Under the pieces are notes generated by a model. The model ran no database searches, was not told the DNA's origin, and saw only the letters and a program-made list of their open reading frames with translations. A program made the translations under genes and the position numbers. From an uncultured Acidimicrobiales bacterium (GTDB lineage: Bacteria; Actinomycetota; Acidimicrobiia; Acidimicrobiales; SZUA-35), in contig CAKZXA010000032.1 in NCBI GenBank assembly GCA_937922045.1, positions 153,267 to 217,266 of the forward strand: a DNA stretch of 64,000 nucleotides. The letters are read 5' to 3'. Below, in pieces: positions 61,133-64,000 of this stretch (its first letter is position 1; the number at the start of each line of letters is the position of its first letter).

Positions 61133-64000
61133 GTGGCTGGCGGCAAACGAGACGTTGGGAGTCGGGGCGCGATGGCGAGACTGATAGAGGCGACAAAGGG
61201 TCTGGTGGCAATCTGTGCCATCGCCGTTCTCTTGATCGGGGTTCCGCTCGCGCTACGACAGATCGCTGGCTTTCCGTTGGGCGAACTAGGTGACCTCTTC
61301 GCTGGCGAACCGATCTCGGAGAGCAATCGGATCGGCCTGATCTTGCGCGTTGGTCTTGCGTCCGTCGCCTGGCTTGCCTGGCTTCAAATCGCCGTCTCGT
61401 TGCTGTTGGAGCTTGCTGCCGCGCTTCGAGGAACCGTTGCCGGACGAGTCCCTGTGTTCCCTGGCATCCAACCGCTGGCCCGCCATCTTGTCGCCACCGC
61501 GATGCTTGTGACCAGCTTGGCCAGCTCCCTTCCGGTGGCGGCAGCAGCACCCCTGGGTGTCGCTCGGGCGGCTGAAGCGGGTTCTGACTTTACGTCGGAT
61601 TCATGGTCGTCGCTCGCTCTGGATGCATCGAGACCATTGACGCTGCAGCACTTGGACGGCGGCCGAGATGGTGGAGGCCAGGAAAGCCAACCTATGCGTC
61701 AGGCAGATCCGGCGGCGGATGCCACCAGCTACGTCGTGCAGGAGGGTGACACCTTCTGGTCGATCGCTCAAGACTTTGCTGGTGACGGCCTGCGCTGGCG
61801 AGAGCTTCGTGCTGCGAACCTTGGCGCCACAATGGTAGATGGCACCGTGCTTGACGAGCAGACAGAGATCTTACATACCGGATGGGCACTGCATGTGCCG
61901 AGCTCGATGAGTTCAGATCTTCAACAATCCTCGTCGTGGGTATCGACGGCCACTCAGTCGGCGGCGGATTTGTCGGCGCCAGTTCATGGGCACGATCGTC
62001 CTCCGGTCCCGCCCCAAAGCCTGCGGCGGCGATTGTCGTCGACCTCAAACGTCGATGGTGGGGTTGTCGGCGAGCCTCGGTCCGATGAAGAGGCGCCCGT
62101 TGATGCCGTCGATGTCGTGATCAGTGATGGCGACCACTTCTGGAGCCTGGCTGAGAAGGAGACGTCCAGGCAACTGGGTCGAGCCGCCACCGAAGAGGAG
62201 ATCCGTCCTTACTGGTTGACCTTGATCGAGACCAACCGCGCCCGCCTCCAACCTCCGAGCGATCCAGACATGCTCTATCCGGGCCAGAGTATCGAGTTGC
62301 CTCCGATCTCACCGACTGCGATCTCACCGACTGCGATCTCACCGACTGCGATCTCACCGACTGCGAGCGCCGTCGTGGCGACCGACGATGCCAGCCGTTC
62401 GGAAATCGGCGACGCGTCGACGTCGAACACCGAGGTCGAAACGCAACCGCCGCTAGACGCAGAGGCAAGGCGAGCGGTCGAAGCTGAGGCTCAACCATCC
62501 CAGGAACAGTCTGAAGACTCTGGCGAGTCGACGCAAGCGCCGCCGCCGGTATCGACAGAGCCGCCGATGCCGCCCGTTCCTCCCAGCCATCGTCGTCTGC
62601 CAGCAACATCTGTTCCAGCCGGTGCTCTATCAAATCCAGCTGAGGTGCTACCGACTCCGGCTGTGGTCGCCCCTGGCACCGCTCCGGCTGGTGCTGCGTC
62701 GCCTAGGCTTTTTTCCTCAACCGATACCTCCCAAGCCGAAGCGCTACCCGAGCCATCGACGACCGCCCTTGAGCCATCGCCTGCTGTCTATGACGTGGCG
62801 ACCAGGGAGCGGGTCGATCTCTATCTCGGCGCTGGAGGCCTGCTTCTGGCCTCTGGCACGCTTCTTTCCTTACGCCGCCGGCGGATCTTCGAGATGGCGC
62901 ATCGGTCGACCGGCCGCCGACCACGAGATCCGCTCAACACCCTGCGAGACATCGAGCGTCTTCTCTTCGCTCAGGCTGATGAAGAGCGAGCACTCTGGGT
63001 AGCAGCAGGTCTTTCTTCACTGGCCTCGCGGCCTATCTGGGACGAAGAAGAAGCGCCAGCTCCAGTCTTTGCCCATCTGACCGACGACGGTCTCCGGGTC
63101 GAATTCGAGGCAGCCGATCCGGTTGCCGCACCATTGCCTTGGCGTACCTTCGACGATGGCCTCTCCTGGCTCCTGCCCCGGAGCACGCCTATCGAGGCCA
63201 TTCCGTCTTTTGACTCCTACTGCCCGACCCCGGCCTTCGTCGGTATCTCTCGATCCGTCATGCTCAATCTTGAGAACGTTGGGACGCTAAGCGTCGAAGG
63301 TCCCTCCAGCGCTGTCGATTCCATCCTGAACTCGCTGGTGCATGAGCTTGCGGCTTCCCCCTCCGCTGAAACCGTCGATGTCCGCTCGACGTTTGCTGTC
63401 CCTGGTGCGGGTCGGATTGGCCTGGTCCGCCAGCAGGCAGTGGGCTCGCTCCTCGACGAAGTGATGGCATGGAGCGTGGAGTTCGAGGCACGGCTGGCCG
63501 AAGCGGGAGCCTCCTCAGCCTACGCCTATCGGCTGTTGAGGCCCGAAGAGCCTGTGGGTCCAATGATCGTGATCATGGATGCCGGATCCGCCGAAGTCTT
63601 GGCACCGATTCTGCAAACCGCAGGGCGTCGACGGCTGCCACTCGCCGCAATCGTGGCTGGTGCCGGAGGTTCGAGTTCGACACAGACGAGCGGACAAGAA
63701 GCAACGTTTGGCGCCCGCCTCGTTGTCGATCAGATCGATGGCGAAAGTGCTCACCTGTTGCCGTTCGGATTCTCACTTGAGCCAACACGACTCTCGCCAA
63801 ACGCCGCCAACGACCTTGGCGCACTCGTCGACGACGTCGTGGTCGCATCAGACGAGAGTGAACCTGTCCGGCCGCGACCTCCGTTGCCTTCACAAGTCCC
63901 GATAACAGGACCCACCGCTCGCATCGTTGGCGATAAAGACGTCGAAGGTGAGGGTGTACGAGCCGGCCTGCCGGTCGGCATAGACGGGTCGCTCGATGTG
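61133..64000 (+). CDS. Large LysM-domain membrane protein, 3' end outside window
   Basis: An open frame from GTG 61133 runs to the window edge without a stop (956 codons). Two or more N-terminal hydrophobic segments (~res 20-40, 70-95, 120-145) precede a LysM domain (YVVQEGDTFWSIAQDF), a second LysM-like repeat (ISDGDHFWSLAEKE), a Ser/Pro/Glu-rich linker including a 4x ISPTA repeat, a late membrane segment (LYLGAGGLLLASGTLLSL) and a large cytoplasmic-looking region. Actinobacterial Tad loci often end with such a LysM protein, sometimes with a C-terminal BTAD/SARP regulatory domain; that end is not visible here. It may anchor the pilus machine to the wall. Confidence 0.82.
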   Translation, partial: MAGGKRDVGSRGAMARLIEATKGLVAICAIAVLLIGVPLALRQIAGFPLGELGDLFAGEPISESNRIGLILRVGLASVAWLAWLQIAVSLLLELAAALRGTVAGRVPVFPGIQPLARHLVATAMLVTSLASSLPVAAAAPLGVARAAEAGSDFTSDSWSSLALDASRPLTLQHLDGGRDGGGQESQPMRQADPAADATSYVVQEGDTFWSIAQDFAGDGLRWRELRAANLGATMVDGTVLDEQTEILHTGWALHVPSSMSSDLQQSSSWVSTATQSAADLSAPVHGHDRPPVPPQSLRRRLSSTSNVDGGVVGEPRSDEEAPVDAVDVVISDGDHFWSLAEKETSRQLGRAATEEEIRPYWLTLIETNRARLQPPSDPDMLYPGQSIELPPISPTAISPTAISPTAISPTASAVVATDDASRSEIGDASTSNTEVETQPPLDAEARRAVEAEAQPSQEQSEDSGESTQAPPPVSTEPPMPPVPPSHRRLPATSVPAGALSNPAEVLPTPAVVAPGTAPAGAASPRLFSSTDTSQAEALPEPSTTALEPSPAVYDVATRERVDLYLGAGGLLLASGTLLSLRRRRIFEMAHRSTGRRPRDPLNTLRDIERLLFAQADEERALWVAAGLSSLASRPIWDEEEAPAPVFAHLTDDGLRVEFEAADPVAAPLPWRTFDDGLSWLLPRSTPIEAIPSFDSYCPTPAFVGISRSVMLNLENVGTLSVEGPSSAVDSILNSLVHELAASPSAETVDVRSTFAVPGAGRIGLVRQQAVGSLLDEVMAWSVEFEARLAEAGASSAYAYRLLRPEEPVGPMIVIMDAGSAEVLAPILQTAGRRRLPLAAIVAGAGGSSSTQTSGQEATFGARLVVDQIDGESAHLLPFGFSLEPTRLSPNAANDLGALVDDVVVASDESEPVRPRPPLPSQVPITGPTARIVGDKDVEGEGVRAGLPVGIDGSLDV
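62306..62365 (+). repeat. Four tandem 15-bp repeats inside the LysM gene
   Basis: ATCTCACCGACTGCG occurs four times in a row, in frame, encoding (ISPTA)4 between LysM 2 and the disordered linker. Perfect identity suggests recent slippage-type expansion; copy number could vary between strains. Confidence 0.9.

Overview
This window reads as a chromosomal segment of a high-GC Gram-positive bacterium, most likely an actinobacterium and plausibly of the Acidimicrobiia. The grounds are frequent GTG/TTG starts, a DUF3097 gene, actinobacterial-style lipid-linked sugar glycosyltransferases, a beta-oxidation-like thiolase/DUF35 pair, and an actinobacterial Flp/Tad pilus operon. The taxon is inferred from gene content only. 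There are no phage genes, transposases, CRISPR arrays or integrons. Genes are very tightly packed: most convergent pairs end within 0-15 nt of each other or overlap.

Layout. 1-9.4 kb: the end of a GGDEF-EAL c-di-GMP protein, DUF3097, an SGNH hydrolase, an ABC-F ATPase, a PatB-like C-S lyase, a GT-C/GT2 fusion glycosyltransferase and a second membrane glycosyltransferase. 9.4-19 kb: an Nfu-type Fe-S protein, a KAS-III/DUF35 fusion with a thiolase, a lipoprotein protease, a 2-hydroxyacid dehydrogenase, an SDR, TesB and Dxs. 19-24 kb: tldD-tldE-PHP, a small SAF-like membrane protein and an FmdB-like protein. 24-29 kb: galU, moeA, moaA, moaC, a membrane protein and tRNA-Ala(CGC). 29-36 kb: an amidohydrolase, then an envelope set (epimerase, WecG/TagA transferase, two secreted proteins) and an acyl-CoA dehydrogenase. 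36-48 kb: a membrane protein, a phosphoribosyltransferase, an M23 peptidase, a membrane molybdopterin oxidoreductase, a thioredoxin-like lipoprotein interrupted by an in-frame TGA, an SDR, a ferredoxin and its reductase, a Nudix hydrolase and an M50 peptidase. 48-54 kb: a PEP-utiliser-like protein, a phosphoesterase and an M1 aminopeptidase. 54.2-64 kb: a Flp/Tad operon (cpaB-like, tadZ, tadA, tadB, tadC, flp, three TadE/G-like genes) ending in a large LysM protein cut by the window edge.

How the parts connect. MoaA, MoaC and MoeA make the cofactor needed by the molybdopterin oxidoreductase 13 kb away. GalU and the glycosyltransferases supply envelope polysaccharide. The Tad operon is translationally coupled through ATGA/TAGTG/TAATG overlaps and starts with a promoter-like site and a long, strongly self-pairing leader.

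The two most notable items are (i) the thioredoxin-like lipoprotein at 42220-43041, where TGA sits exactly at the first position of the CxxC redox motif and is followed by a hairpin, as expected for a selenoprotein; and (ii) the roughly 100-nt structured leader RNA at 54507-54609 ahead of the Tad operon.
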